In this document: positions 16,352 through 24,975 of the stretch, piece by piece
How the letters are laid out: every line of letters begins with the position of its first letter
How positions within the stretch are numbered: position 1 is the stretch's first letter
Origin: Kribbella flavida DSM 17836
GTDB lineage: Bacteria; Actinomycetota; Actinomycetes; Propionibacteriales; Kribbellaceae
NCBI RefSeq assembly: GCF_000024345.1
Contig: NC_013729.1
Coordinates: 6,014,001-6,078,000, forward strand
Direction: 5' to 3'
Length of the DNA stretch: 64,000 nucleotides
Notes under the pieces: model-generated
What the model saw: only the letters and a program-made list of their open reading frames with translations
Database searches by the model: none
Told to the model about the DNA's origin: nothing
Position numbers and translations under genes: made by a program

Positions 16352-17686
16352 TCAGAGCTGCACGTCCTCCAGCATCTCGGTGACCAGCGCCGCGATCGGC
16401 GAACGCTCCGACCGGGTCAGCGTGACGTGCGCGAACAGCGGATGTCCCTTCAGCTTCTCGACCACCGCGACCACGCCGTCGTGCCGGCCGACCCGCAGGT
16501 TGTCCCGCTGCGCCACGTCGTGGGTGAGCACGACCCGGGAGTTCGCGCCGACCCGGGACAGCACCGTGAGCAGCACGTTGCGCTCCAGCGACTGGGCCTC
16601 GTCGACGATCACGAACGCGTCGTGCAGCGACCGGCCGCGGATGTGGGTCAGGGGCAGCACCTCGAGCATGCCGCGGTCCACCACCTCGTCGATCACGTCG
16701 CTGCTGGTCAGCGCGCCGAGCGTGTCGAACACGGCCTGCGCCCAGGGCTGCATCTTCTCCGACTCCGAACCGGGCAGGTAGCCGAGCTCCTGGCCGCCGA
16801 CCGCGAACAGTGGCCGGAACACCACCACCTTCTTGTGCTGGCGGCGCTCCATCACCGCCTCCAGCCCGGCGCACAGCGCCAGCGCCGACTTGCCGGTGCC
16901 GGCCCGGCCGCCCAGCGAGACGATGCCGACGTCGGGGTCCAGCAGCAGGTCGAGCGCCACCCGCTGCTCCGCGGACCGGCCGCGAATGCCGAACGCCTCC
17001 CGGTCGCCGCGGACCAGCCGGATCCGCTTGTCGGGCATCACCCGGCCGAGCGCGCTGCCCCGGTCCGACAGCAGCACGAGCCCGGTGTGGGTCGGGAACT
17101 CGCCGGCCTGCCGGAGCTCCAGGACGCCGTCCTCGTACAGCGAGTCGACGTCGGCGGTCTCGACCTCCAGCTCGCTCATCCCGGTGTAGCCGGATTCCAG
17201 CGCCAGCTCCGCGCGGTACTCCTCGGCGACCAGGCCGCAGGCGGACGCCTTGACCCGCATCGGCAGATCCTTGGAGACCAGCGTGACGTCGCGCCCCTCG
17301 GCCTGGAAGTTGCAGGCCACCGCGAGGATGCGGCTGTCGTTGTCGCCGAGCCGGAACCCGGCGGGAAGGCTTTCGGGGTCGGTGTGGTTCAGCTCGACCC
17401 GGAGCGTTCCGCCGTTGTCTCCCACGGGCAGGGGCGCGTCCAGGCGTCCGTGCAGGATCCGGAGCTCGTCCAGCAGACGCAGCGCGGTGCGGGCGAAGTA
17501 GCCGAGCTCGGGGTGATGCCGTTTGGCCTCCAGTTCGGTGACGACGACCACCGGAACGATCACCTCGTGCTCGTCGAACCGCTCCATCGCATGCGGGTCG
17601 CTGAGCAGCACGGAGGTGTCCAGCACGTAGGTGCGCTGGGCCGGTACGGATGAGGTGCTTGACGCCTTGGCGTGAGTGGCAGCCAT
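16352..17686 (-). CDS. PIN and PhoH domain ATPase/ribonuclease
   Basis: The 444-residue protein joins an N-terminal PIN ribonuclease domain (about residues 18-150, starting YVLDTSVLLSDP, with GDNDSRILAV) to a C-terminal PhoH ATPase with Walker A GRAGTGKS at 260-267 and Walker B FVIVDEAQ. This architecture is that of the actinobacterial PhoH2 type, an ATP-dependent RNA unwinding nuclease. The ATG at 17686 has GAGAGGA upstream; an in-frame extension further upstream is Arg/Pro/Cys-rich and untypical. No antitoxin-like small gene precedes it. Confidence 0.92.
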   Translation of the reverse strand: MAATHAKASSTSSVPAQRTYVLDTSVLLSDPHAMERFDEHEVIVPVVVVTELEAKRHHPELGYFARTALRLLDELRILHGRLDAPLPVGDNGGTLRVELNHTDPESLPAGFRLGDNDSRILAVACNFQAEGRDVTLVSKDLPMRVKASACGLVAEEYRAELALESGYTGMSELEVETADVDSLYEDGVLELRQAGEFPTHTGLVLLSDRGSALGRVMPDKRIRLVRGDREAFGIRGRSAEQRVALDLLLDPDVGIVSLGGRAGTGKSALALCAGLEAVMERRQHKKVVVFRPLFAVGGQELGYLPGSESEKMQPWAQAVFDTLGALTSSDVIDEVVDRGMLEVLPLTHIRGRSLHDAFVIVDEAQSLERNVLLTVLSRVGANSRVVLTHDVAQRDNLRVGRHDGVVAVVEKLKGHPLFAHVTLTRSERSPIAALVTEMLEDVQL

Positions 17687-18111
17687 GTCGCACGTCCTCT
17701 CGGGCCGCAGCGTGCACCACGCCCGGCCCACCAGTGTTAGGTGATGGACCGGGAGCTGGATGCCCAGGGGTCTGGTGCAGACCCCCTCCGGCGCGCCGCA
17801 CGAGCGCCACCGGAAACCAGTGAGACCGAGACCGGGGGTCTCGGGCACTCCGTTCTGCCCCTCATGGGGCAACCGGCTGGGACGAGATACTCATCTGATC
17901 GGGCCTCCCGGACAGCCGGCTTCCCCTCCGACCGTCACTTAGGAGCGTAGGTCGCTGCTGGTAACCGCGCAGCCCGACACGCCCGGCCACGGGGTTAACG
18001 GCTCGTGACGCGCTTCCCTCCGACGGGGGACCCTCCGCTCGCCCCTGCGGGGGAACCCGTTCGCCCGAGCGGGGGATCCGCTGCCCAGGGCGGACGGGAA
18101 AGGCTGTGACC
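17687..18111. promoter_or_regulatory. Gene-free divergent spacer with hairpins and repeats
   Basis: This 425-base spacer between the phoH gene and the membrane protein holds no convincing gene. It contains GGTCTGGTGCAGACC (17769-17783), a perfect 6-base-stem hairpin in the phoH leader, and a GAGACC/GGTCTC inverted pair near 17850. At its right end GGGGGACCC (18025), GGGGGAACCC (18049) and GGGGGATCC (18071) recur at 24 and 22 bases with CGCCC between them. These could form a structured leader for the membrane gene. I do not match it to a named riboswitch class. Confidence 0.4.
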
Positions 18112-19245
18112 ATGCGGAAGAACTGGCCGGTGTGGACAGGGTGTGCGGCCGCCCTCTGGTCGCTCGCGTACGGCGTACTGGGCGTGTTCTGGGCGCTCGG
18201 CGGGGACGGGTATCCCTTCGCCCGGGTGGTGGACGACCGGGCCACGGCGTCGGTGCTGGAGGGGGCTCCGGTCGAGGTGGTGGCGCCGGTGATGGCGGCA
18301 CTCGGCTTCACCGGGGCGGTGGTGGCGGTGCTGATGACGGTACGACGGCCCCGCGGGTGGTTCTTGCAGGGCTACGCGGCGGGAATGGCGGTGCTGCTCG
18401 CGCTGGTGATTCCCGACTACACACCGTTGGCGATGGTGGCCCTGTCCCCTGCGCTGGTGGTGTTCACCTTCACCGGGGTTCCCGGCGCGCAGGGCGGCAT
18501 CGAGGACATCCTGTACTGGCACCGCGTCAACCTGCTGCTGGTCTTCTTCGGCGGACTGCTCTGGGCCGCCACGGCGGTCGCGTACCACCGGCGAGCCCGG
18601 CAGGCCTGCGTGTTCTGCGGCCGCGGTGACGGCGTACCGGCGGCGTGGACCACGCCGGAGGCGGCGTTGCGGTGGGGGCGACGGGCGGTGCTGGTCGCGG
18701 TCGTGTCGAACGTGCCGTACGAGTTCACCCGGGTGGCCTGGTACTTCGGGTGGCCGCTGGGTATCACCGAGCAGTTCCACCAGGAGATGGTCGACACGCC
18801 GGGGATGCTGGAGATGGGACTCGGGATGGCGCTGCTCGCGGTCGGCGGCAGCATCCTGACGCACGGGCTGGTGCAGCGGTGGGGCGAGGTCTACCCGCGC
18901 TGGCTGTGGTGGCGCGCCGGTCGCCGGGTGCCGCCCTCGCGGGCGATCGTGCCGGCGGCGGTGGTGGCGGTTGTGCTGATCCCGGCCGGGCTGATGAACC
19001 TGCGCCTGCCGGGCGGCAACCTGAGCTCGGAGTGGGGTCTGGCCATGCCCGGCGTGCTCTGGATCGTCTGGGGCGCCGCGCTCGGGGCCGCGACGTACGC
19101 CTACTACCTGCGTCGCCGCGGCACGTGCGCGCGCTGCCACCGAGGTGAAACCGCGCGGGATCTGCTGGCCGAGGCCGCACGGCCGACCCCACCGTCGGAT
19201 CGGCCGGTCGTTCAGGTGCCGAAGCGGCGCTCCCGCTGGGCGTAG
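18112..19245 (+). CDS. Polytopic membrane protein with two CxxC motifs
   Basis: This 377-residue protein has about eight hydrophobic segments. Two short inside loops each carry a zinc-ribbon-like pair, ACVFCGRGD near residue 165 and TCARCHRGE near 345, which may form one metal or redox site. The family is seen in actinobacteria but I cannot assign a function. GTG at 18106 and ATG at 18112 are both in frame; GGAAAGG is eight bases before the ATG, which decides the start. Its last 34 bases overlap the end of the convergent isoprenyl transferase gene. Confidence 0.8.
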   Translation: MRKNWPVWTGCAAALWSLAYGVLGVFWALGGDGYPFARVVDDRATASVLEGAPVEVVAPVMAALGFTGAVVAVLMTVRRPRGWFLQGYAAGMAVLLALVIPDYTPLAMVALSPALVVFTFTGVPGAQGGIEDILYWHRVNLLLVFFGGLLWAATAVAYHRRARQACVFCGRGDGVPAAWTTPEAALRWGRRAVLVAVVSNVPYEFTRVAWYFGWPLGITEQFHQEMVDTPGMLEMGLGMALLAVGGSILTHGLVQRWGEVYPRWLWWRAGRRVPPSRAIVPAAVVAVVLIPAGLMNLRLPGGNLSSEWGLAMPGVLWIVWGAALGAATYAYYLRRRGTCARCHRGETARDLLAEAARPTPPSDRPVVQVPKRRSRWA

Positions 19246-19991
19246 GAGCGGATGGCCCGGAGGAAGTCGACGTGCCGGAAGTCGGGCCAGAGCGCCTCGC
19301 AGAAGTAGAACTCGCTGAGCGCGCTCTGCCAGAGCAGGAAGCCGCCCAGCCGCTGCTCCCCGGAGGTGCGGATGACCAGGTCGGGATCCGGCTGGCCCTT
19401 GGTGTAGAGGTGTTCGGCGATGTGCTCGACGTCGACGCGCTCGGCCAGCTCCTCGATGGAGATGCCCTTCGCTGCCTCCTCGAGCAGCAGGGAGCGGACG
19501 GCGTCGGCCAGTTCGCGCCGGCCGCCGTAGCCGACCGCGACGTTGACCAGCAGGCCGTCGACGTGCTGGGTCGCGGTCTCCGCGCTCTTCAGCACCTCGG
19601 CGGTGGCGGCGGGCAACAGGTCGAGCGCGCCGACCGGGTGGATCCGCCGGCCGCCGACCGAGGCGAGCTCCTCGACGGTCTGCTCGATGATGCGCAGCAG
19701 CGGCTCCAGCTCGTCGGCCGGACGGGTCAGGTTGTCCGTGGACAGCATCCAGACGGTGACCACCTTGACACCGACCTCGTCGCACCAGTCCAGGAACTCC
19801 GCGATCTTGCTCGCGCCCGCCTCGTGCCCGCGCGAGACCGGGTCACCGGCGGCCCGGGCCCAGCGCCGGTTGCCGTCGATGATGACGCCGATGTGCCGCG
19901 GCATCCGGTCCGGCGACAGGGATCGCGCCAGCCGGCGCTCGTACAGTCCGTACACCGCACTGCGCAGGCGCTGCTTGCCGGGTGTCCGCAT
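19212..19991 (-). CDS. Short-chain isoprenyl (Z-polyprenyl) transferase
   Basis: A cis-prenyltransferase of the UppS family, 259 residues, that adds isopentenyl diphosphate units to an allylic primer. The diphosphate-binding Asp39 is in IIDGNRRWA and the C-terminal RTSGEQRLGGFLLWQSALSE and FREVDF-like segments are intact. The DGNRRW form and the RTSGEQRL motif are typical of the actinobacterial short-chain Z-farnesyl enzyme rather than the main undecaprenyl synthase. It acts at the membrane surface and supplies decaprenyl/undecaprenyl lipid carriers. It is divergent from the hemolysin III gene, a common pairing. Confidence 0.93.
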   Translation of the reverse strand: MRTPGKQRLRSAVYGLYERRLARSLSPDRMPRHIGVIIDGNRRWARAAGDPVSRGHEAGASKIAEFLDWCDEVGVKVVTVWMLSTDNLTRPADELEPLLRIIEQTVEELASVGGRRIHPVGALDLLPAATAEVLKSAETATQHVDGLLVNVAVGYGGRRELADAVRSLLLEEAAKGISIEELAERVDVEHIAEHLYTKGQPDPDLVIRTSGEQRLGGFLLWQSALSEFYFCEALWPDFRHVDFLRAIRSYAQRERRFGT

Positions 19992-20226
19992 GGGCAGGTG
20001 TTCTCCTCGAGTCCTCGACCGGGGCCGTCTGCTGGGCGGGTGCAGGCGTGCCTCACCGAGGCTAGCCGAGATTTGCCGCCTCGGAGAGTGGCCGGCGGAG
20101 ATCGAACTTTCCGCCCCCGGACCGCATCAGACCCTTCAGGCTGGGCTGTTGCCGGTGCACCCGGAACACTCCGCCCGGGGTCGGCGGTGCCAGGGATGTG
20201 GCTTACATTTCATCCTGAGGAACGGT

Positions 20227-20259
20227 TTGACCTACGGAGCCGTAGGTTACGGTTGCGTA
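20227..20259 (+). promoter_or_regulatory. Promoter with palindromic operator of hemolysin III gene
   Basis: ACCTACGG and CCGTAGGT (20230-20247, two-base centre) form a perfect palindrome, followed at once by TACG-GTTG-CGTA (20248-20259). TTGACC (20227-20232) and TACGGT (20248-20253), 15 bases apart, are candidate -35 and -10, so a repressor bound here would block transcription. No regulator gene is adjacent. Confidence 0.6.
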
Positions 20260-20290
20260 GGTAGCGGTTCCCGACGCCGAGAGGATGGCG

Positions 20291-21076
20291 ATGACGGCCA
20301 GCAGCGCGACCAGCAACGGCATGCCCGGCGATCCGCTGGAGCACGGCCGCGACAACCAGGCCGACAACCACGGACACGGGCACGGGCACGGCCAGGAGCA
20401 CGACCACGAGCACGGTCACACCCTCTCCGACGCCCTCCGTCCGCTCAAGCCGAAGCTGCGCGGCTGGCTGCACGCCGGCACCTTCCCGCTCGCCACCGCG
20501 GCGGGCATCGTGCTGATCTGCCTGGCCCCGAGCTCGAGCGCACGCTGGGCCGCGGCCGTCTACACGCTGGGCGCGATGCTGCTGTTCGGCATCTCGGCGC
20601 TCTACCACCGGTTCTACTGGGGCCCGACCGGCGAGGCGATCCTGCGCCGGCTCGACCACAGCAACATCTTCCTGCTGATCGCCGGCACCTACACCCCGCT
20701 GGGCATGGTGCTGCTGCACGGCAGCGAACGGGTCCTGCTGCTCAGCATGGTCTGGGGCGGCGCGCTGCTCGGCATCCTGTTCCGGATCTTCTGGGTCGGC
20801 GCACCGCGCTGGCTCTACACGCCGATCTACCTGGCGCTGGGCTGGGTGGCGATCTTCTGGATGGGCGACTTCTACCAGCTCGGCGGCGCCTCGGTGGTCA
20901 CCCTGCTCGCGATCGGCGGCGGCCTGTACTCGATCGGCGCGGTCGTCTACGGCACCAAGCGGCCGAACCCGTCGCCGCAGTGGTTCGGCTTCCACGAGAT
21001 CTTCCACGCGTTCACGGTGGCCGCGTTCATCTGCCACTACATCGCGGTCAGCATCGCCACCTACCGCGTCGGCTGA
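20291..21076 (+). CDS. Hemolysin III / PAQR family membrane protein
   Basis: This 261-residue protein has seven predicted membrane segments and the conserved PAQR residues: SALYHRFYW with the first metal His, DHSNIFLLIAGTYTP with Asp, and GFHEIFHAFTVAAFICHY with the last two His. Related bacterial TrhA proteins affect membrane energetics and phospholipid composition. The first 45 residues are an unusual His-rich tail (NHGHGHGHGQEHDHEHGH) that could bind zinc or nickel. ATG at 20291 is preferred over 20285 because GAGAGG lies six bases before it. The gene sits behind a strong palindromic operator. Confidence 0.9.
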   Translation: MTASSATSNGMPGDPLEHGRDNQADNHGHGHGHGQEHDHEHGHTLSDALRPLKPKLRGWLHAGTFPLATAAGIVLICLAPSSSARWAAAVYTLGAMLLFGISALYHRFYWGPTGEAILRRLDHSNIFLLIAGTYTPLGMVLLHGSERVLLLSMVWGGALLGILFRIFWVGAPRWLYTPIYLALGWVAIFWMGDFYQLGGASVVTLLAIGGGLYSIGAVVYGTKRPNPSPQWFGFHEIFHAFTVAAFICHYIAVSIATYRVG

Positions 21077-21169
21077 CCCCCGGACAGCCTCCCGCCCCCG
21101 ATCTGAAGACAAGCTGAAGATCCGGGCGCAGTCTGGGTGGGTACCAGTCGCACCACCCGGGGGGGCACC

Positions 21170-22345
21170 ATGACCACGACCGCACTCGACCCGCTCGGCC
21201 CGGACGCTCTGCACGGCGCCGTCCTGACCGAGCTGGTCCCGACCGTCACGGGCGATCCGGACGCCGTCCCGCTGACCGTCCGGGTCGAGCAGTTCCCGTA
21301 CGAGATCGGCACGCCCAGTACCGCGGCACTGCTGCGCGTGCTCGGAACCGCTCAGCTGTCCGACGGCTCGACGACGGACTGGGCCTGCTTCGTGAAGAAG
21401 CTCCAGTCGCCGCGGCACTGGCCGTTGATCCACCTGGTTCCGGAGCACTACCGTGCGGAGTTCATCCGGAAGCTGCCCTGGCAGCTGGAGATCGCCGTGC
21501 ACCGCAGCGGCCTGGCAGAGTTGCTGCCCGACGGGCTGCGACTGGCCACGGCGTACCGGATCGACGAGTACGCCGACGACCGGGCGACACTGTGGATGGA
21601 GTACGTCGAGCAGGAACCGGGGGTCTGGCCGCTCGAGCGCTTCGGCCGGGCTGCGTTCCTGCTCGGTCGGCTGTCCGCGCGGCGGCAGCCGCATCTGGTG
21701 GACCCGCTGATCCCGCGCGACGGGACTGACGAGTCCGGCGTCGGGCTGCGGTACTACACCGAAGGCCGCGTGCTCAGCACAGCCCTGCCGCTGCTGGCCG
21801 ATCAGCGGACCTGGCGGCATCCGCTGCTCGCGGCGGCCGTCTGCAACACCGGCGACCACGGGCTGAAGGACGAGCTGCTCGAGCTGGCGGAGCGGCTGCC
21901 CGCAGTACTGGATGCGCTCGACGCGCTGCCGCAGTGCTATCAGCACGGGGACGCCAGCCCGCAGAACCTGCTGGTGCCACGAGACGCCCCGGACGAGTTC
22001 GTGGTGATCGACTGGGGCTTCGACTGCCCGCAAGCCGTCGGCTTCGACCTGGGGCAGTTGCTCGTCGGGCTGGCTCACGCCGGCGAGCTGCCGCCCAGCG
22101 CCCTGCCCGCTGTGCACGAGGTGATCCTCAAGGCGTTCCGGGAGGGGTTGGCCGCTGAAGGGATGCAGGTGCCGGAGGAGCAGGTCCGCTACGGGTACTT
22201 GGGCTCGCTGCTGGCCCGGGCGGCGTTCACCGCGCTCCCGCTGGAGCGGCTCAACCAGGTCACCACCGACGCCGACGTCGAGTACTTCGAGAACCGCGTG
22301 CTGCTCACCCGGGCCCTGGTCGACCTGATGAGGGAGCTCGATTAG
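21170..22345 (+). CDS. APH-like phosphotransferase family protein
   Basis: A 391-residue kinase-fold protein with catalytic loop YQHGDASPQNLLV and metal motif VVIDWGFDCPQAVGFDLGQ, both intact. Unlike the copy at position 27 the loop has the normal Asp. The N-terminal lobe has a CFVKKLQ strand with the expected Lys. Family members phosphorylate antibiotics, choline, homoserine or sugars; none is indicated here. The ATG at 21170 follows a GGGGGG ribosome site; an in-frame start at 21137 would add eleven atypical residues. Its end overlaps the convergent DDN-type gene by 41 bases. Confidence 0.88.
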   Translation: MTTTALDPLGPDALHGAVLTELVPTVTGDPDAVPLTVRVEQFPYEIGTPSTAALLRVLGTAQLSDGSTTDWACFVKKLQSPRHWPLIHLVPEHYRAEFIRKLPWQLEIAVHRSGLAELLPDGLRLATAYRIDEYADDRATLWMEYVEQEPGVWPLERFGRAAFLLGRLSARRQPHLVDPLIPRDGTDESGVGLRYYTEGRVLSTALPLLADQRTWRHPLLAAAVCNTGDHGLKDELLELAERLPAVLDALDALPQCYQHGDASPQNLLVPRDAPDEFVVIDWGFDCPQAVGFDLGQLLVGLAHAGELPPSALPAVHEVILKAFREGLAAEGMQVPEEQVRYGYLGSLLARAAFTALPLERLNQVTTDADVEYFENRVLLTRALVDLMRELD

Positions 22346-22808
22346 GCGTCAGCACGAACACTCGGACTGCCCGGCCGCTGCGTACGACGTACGTGTCGTA
22401 CGCCGGCCACATCTTCGTCACCAGCGGCCAGACCCGGTCCCGCTCCGCGCCTTCGGCCAGAGTGGCGTGGACCGGGATCTCGCGTCCGCCCGGCAGCGCC
22501 ACCACGGCGTCGGCACGGGCCAACAGGTTGCTGGACCAGGCAGGGTGGTTCTCCTGCCCCCAGTTGGACGCGGTGACGACGAAGGAGTCCCCGTCGGGCG
22601 CGTAGATCAGCGGCACCGTCCGGGGGTGTCCGGACTTGCGGCCGGTCGTGGTCAGCAGCAACGTCGGCAGCGCGATGCGGCCGAGGATGTTGACGCGTCC
22701 GCGGGTCCGTTGTTGCAGCCAGCGATCGACCGGCACGAGGCGGCGACCCACGGTAGCGAACCAGCGCTGGTGCCCTAACAACCGGATGACGTTCGTGTAC
22801 CAGCCCAT
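22305..22808 (-). CDS. F420-type nitroreductase (DDN) family protein
   Basis: The 167-residue product matches the deazaflavin-dependent nitroreductase family, small split-barrel proteins that bind F420 or menaquinone. Typical strings are LLLTTTGRKSGHPRTVPLIY, FVVTASNWGQENHPAWSSNL and ARADAVVALPGGREIPV. It likely reduces a quinone or hydrophobic substrate near the membrane. ATG at 22808 opens the usual MGWYTNV-like amphipathic helix; a longer frame upstream is proline-rich and runs into the lipoprotein promoter. It is divergent from the emfourin-like lipoprotein gene. Confidence 0.88.
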   Translation of the reverse strand: MGWYTNVIRLLGHQRWFATVGRRLVPVDRWLQQRTRGRVNILGRIALPTLLLTTTGRKSGHPRTVPLIYAPDGDSFVVTASNWGQENHPAWSSNLLARADAVVALPGGREIPVHATLAEGAERDRVWPLVTKMWPAYDTYVVRSGRAVRVFVLTPNRAPSSGRPGPG

Positions 22809-22840
22809 GCACGAAGTCTGCCGAGCCCCCGGAAACGGGT

Positions 22841-23374
22841 ATGCAGGAGGGTGTGAGGAATCTTCGCTTTGCCGCGGTCGCCGCGCTCGCCGGCCTGGTT
22901 GTGACCGGGTGCGGCGACGAGACCGACCCCAGCAGCACCCCCAGCCCCGGCCCGTCCAGCCCGGCGCCAACGAGTCCTGCCCCGAGCACGGCGCCCTCCA
23001 GCAGTACGCCGACCGGCGGTGCGCTGCCGCTGACCGTCACCCGGACCGGCGGCTTCGCCGGCTTCGACGACCGGGTGGTGATCGGCACCGACGGCGTCGC
23101 CACCGTCAGCCGCCGCGGCAAGGACCCGGTGAAGTGCCGGGTCGACGCGAGCCTGCTGACCGAGCTCACCGACGCGGTGCAGCAGGTCGACTGGACCGCG
23201 GTCGGCTCGACCAAGCCGACCGTCCGGCACCCCGACGACATGATCATCGCGGTCGCCTCCGGCCGCGGCCTCGCCCGGCTGGAGGACCCACGTCTGAGGC
23301 CGCTGACCGCCCCGGTGACCAAGCTGCTCACCGAGGCGGCCGCTGCGCCGGGGAAACTTTGCAAGCCGGTTTAG
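22841..23374 (+). CDS. Emfourin-like lipoprotein (putative M4 protease inhibitor)
   Basis: The 177-residue protein has a lipoprotein signal with lipobox VTGC (Cys24), a Ser/Pro/Thr linker to about residue 60, and a compact domain beginning LPLTVTRTGGFAGFDDRVVI. That VxRTGGFAG opening and the following TELTDAVQQVDW segment match my knowledge of emfourin, the proteinaceous inhibitor of protealysin-type M4 peptidases. An M4 protease is encoded 1.6 kb away. The lipid anchor would place the domain at the cell surface, where it could protect against the secreted enzyme. The inhibitor assignment is an inference from motif and context. Confidence 0.7.
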   Translation: MQEGVRNLRFAAVAALAGLVVTGCGDETDPSSTPSPGPSSPAPTSPAPSTAPSSSTPTGGALPLTVTRTGGFAGFDDRVVIGTDGVATVSRRGKDPVKCRVDASLLTELTDAVQQVDWTAVGSTKPTVRHPDDMIIAVASGRGLARLEDPRLRPLTAPVTKLLTEAAAAPGKLCKPV

Positions 23375-23427
23375 GGCGTGGCCCCCAAGTCCGCGCAGCA
23401 GGCGGGGACTTGGGGTACTCCCTAACC
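23368..23427. terminator. Bidirectional terminator between convergent genes
   Basis: CCCCAAGTCC (23383-23392) pairs with GGACTTGGGG (23406-23415), and outside it GGTTTAGGG (23368) pairs with CCCTAACC (23420) with one bulge. The outer left arm contains the lipoprotein stop codon and the right arm abuts the stop of the M28 gene. Confidence 0.75.
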
Positions 23428-24849
23428 TGCGACCAACGACACGTCGTCGATCACGAAGCTCGTCTGCAGCGACGCGTCCTCCTGGCCGACGAACCTGACC
23501 GTGACCGTCCTGCCCTTGTACTGCGTCACGTCGTAGCTCTTCTGCACGTACGCCGTGGACTTGTCGAGGTTGGACAGCGTCGCCAGCGTGGTCGTCGTCG
23601 TACCGTCGACCACCTGCACCTTCACCGTGTCGTACGCCGTGGAGCCCGTGGTCTCAGCGGTGTCGATCCGGATCCAGAACGCCAGGGTCGCCGCGGCCGC
23701 CGTCGCCGGGATCGCCACCGACTGGCCGAGGTTCTCGGTGCTCGACCGGCCGTTGCCCTGCAGCCACGCCTTGTACGAGCCCGTGCGCGCCGGCTTGGTC
23801 GTGCTGTTGGTGATGACGCCGGTGGTCCCGGTCCAGCTCACCGCGCCCGACTCGAAGCCGGGGTTGAGCAGCCGGTTGGTGCCGGTCGGCGGGTTCGTGC
23901 TGCCGTAGTCCTTCTGGGCGTAGGTCCAGACCATGTGGCCGATCGCGTCGAGCTGGCGGTCCAGCGACGTCAGGTTGAGGTTGCTGATCGTGTCGCAGGA
24001 CCGGTGGTAGCAGGGGTCGTAGGCCTGCCCCGCGGTACCGCCCCACTTCGACGCCTGCGCCGACGTCTTGATGCCCTCGGCACCGGAGAAGGTGCCGGCG
24101 GTCGCGATGCCGAGCGACCGGAAGGCGGCGTGGTCGGACCGGCCCTGGACGTCGACGTACTCGGTCTGCACGCCCCGGCCGGTGAAGTAGGCGGTCAGGT
24201 CGTCGCGCGCCGCGTTGCCGGCCGGGTTGTCGTTGTAGACGAAGTAGCCCGGGTTCGGCGAACCGATCATGTCGAAGTTCAGGTACAGCTCGATCCGGTC
24301 CCGGTCGGCGGCGGGCAGGTTGTTCACGTAGTACTTCGATCCGACCAGGCCGAGTTCCTCGGCTCCCCACAAGCCGAACCGCAGCCGGTTCCGCGGGGTC
24401 TGGCCGCTCGCGGCGTACGCCAGCGCGGCTTCCAGCACGCCCGCACTGCCGGTGCCGTTGTCGTTGATGCCCGGACCGGAGCTGACGCTGTCCAGGTGCG
24501 CGCCGGCCATCACGACGTGGTTGGCGTCGCCGCGCGGCCACTCCGCGATCACGTTGTACGACGTACCGGCCGAGGTGGAGAAGGACTGCAGGGTGGTGGT
24601 GTAGCCGGCCGCGTCGAGCTTGGACCTCACCCAGTCGGCGGACGCGCGGTACCCGGGCCGGCCGGTGGCGCGGTTGCCGCCGTTGCTCGTCGCGATCGAC
24701 TGCAGCTGGTCGAGATGGGCCTTGGCGTTGGTGACGGACAGATCAGGCGACTCGGCGGCGGTGGCCGGCGTGGCCGGCACCAGGACGGTGCCGACCAGCG
24801 CGGCGCCGAGCACGGCGGACAGGAAGGTTCTGGGCGGGGACATGCGCAC
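23422..24849 (-). CDS. Secreted M28 aminopeptidase with C-terminal beta domain
   Basis: The 475-residue protein has a Sec signal (cleavage near residue 32), an M28 zinc peptidase domain and a 151-residue C-terminal domain (325-475). Metal and catalytic residues are visible: His118 (AGAHLDSV), Asp130 (NDNGTG), Glu164-Glu165 (WGAEELG), Asp193 (NFDMIG) and a late His in YHRSCDT. It resembles the Streptomyces griseus aminopeptidase and would release N-terminal residues from extracellular peptides. GTG at 24849 has AAAGGAG six bases upstream; ATG at 24843 is an alternative. The C-terminal domain is nearly identical to that of the adjacent M4 protease. Confidence 0.93.
   Translation of the reverse strand: MRMSPPRTFLSAVLGAALVGTVLVPATPATAAESPDLSVTNAKAHLDQLQSIATSNGGNRATGRPGYRASADWVRSKLDAAGYTTTLQSFSTSAGTSYNVIAEWPRGDANHVVMAGAHLDSVSSGPGINDNGTGSAGVLEAALAYAASGQTPRNRLRFGLWGAEELGLVGSKYYVNNLPAADRDRIELYLNFDMIGSPNPGYFVYNDNPAGNAARDDLTAYFTGRGVQTEYVDVQGRSDHAAFRSLGIATAGTFSGAEGIKTSAQASKWGGTAGQAYDPCYHRSCDTISNLNLTSLDRQLDAIGHMVWTYAQKDYGSTNPPTGTNRLLNPGFESGAVSWTGTTGVITNSTTKPARTGSYKAWLQGNGRSSTENLGQSVAIPATAAAATLAFWIRIDTAETTGSTAYDTVKVQVVDGTTTTTLATLSNLDKSTAYVQKSYDVTQYKGRTVTVRFVGQEDASLQTSFVIDDVSLVAG
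23425..23877 (-). repeat. Duplicated 151-codon C-terminal domain (M28 copy)
   Basis: This segment and 24979-25431 encode the same 151-residue domain, opening NRLLNPGFESGAV and ending FVIDDVSLVAG. By eye there are about 17 amino-acid differences, clustered in the middle and absent from the first and last 20-30 residues apart from two substitutions near the start. The pattern suggests recent exchange or duplication between neighbours. Confidence 0.85.
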
Positions 24850-24975
24850 GGGGGACTCCTTTGCCTCACAAAGGCGCTGTACTGGGGGCGATCTGGACAG
24901 CCGAAGGCCGGGGCGCACAGCCTGGGGCGGCGGCTGTGCGCCCCGGCCTGGATCACAGCGGGACGGCCGGTGCGA

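Noticed and set aside
18022..18080. c-di-AMP (ydaO) riboswitch
   Set aside because: GGGGGACCC-like strings recall that class, but the order of other conserved segments is not present and the downstream gene is not a wall hydrolase.
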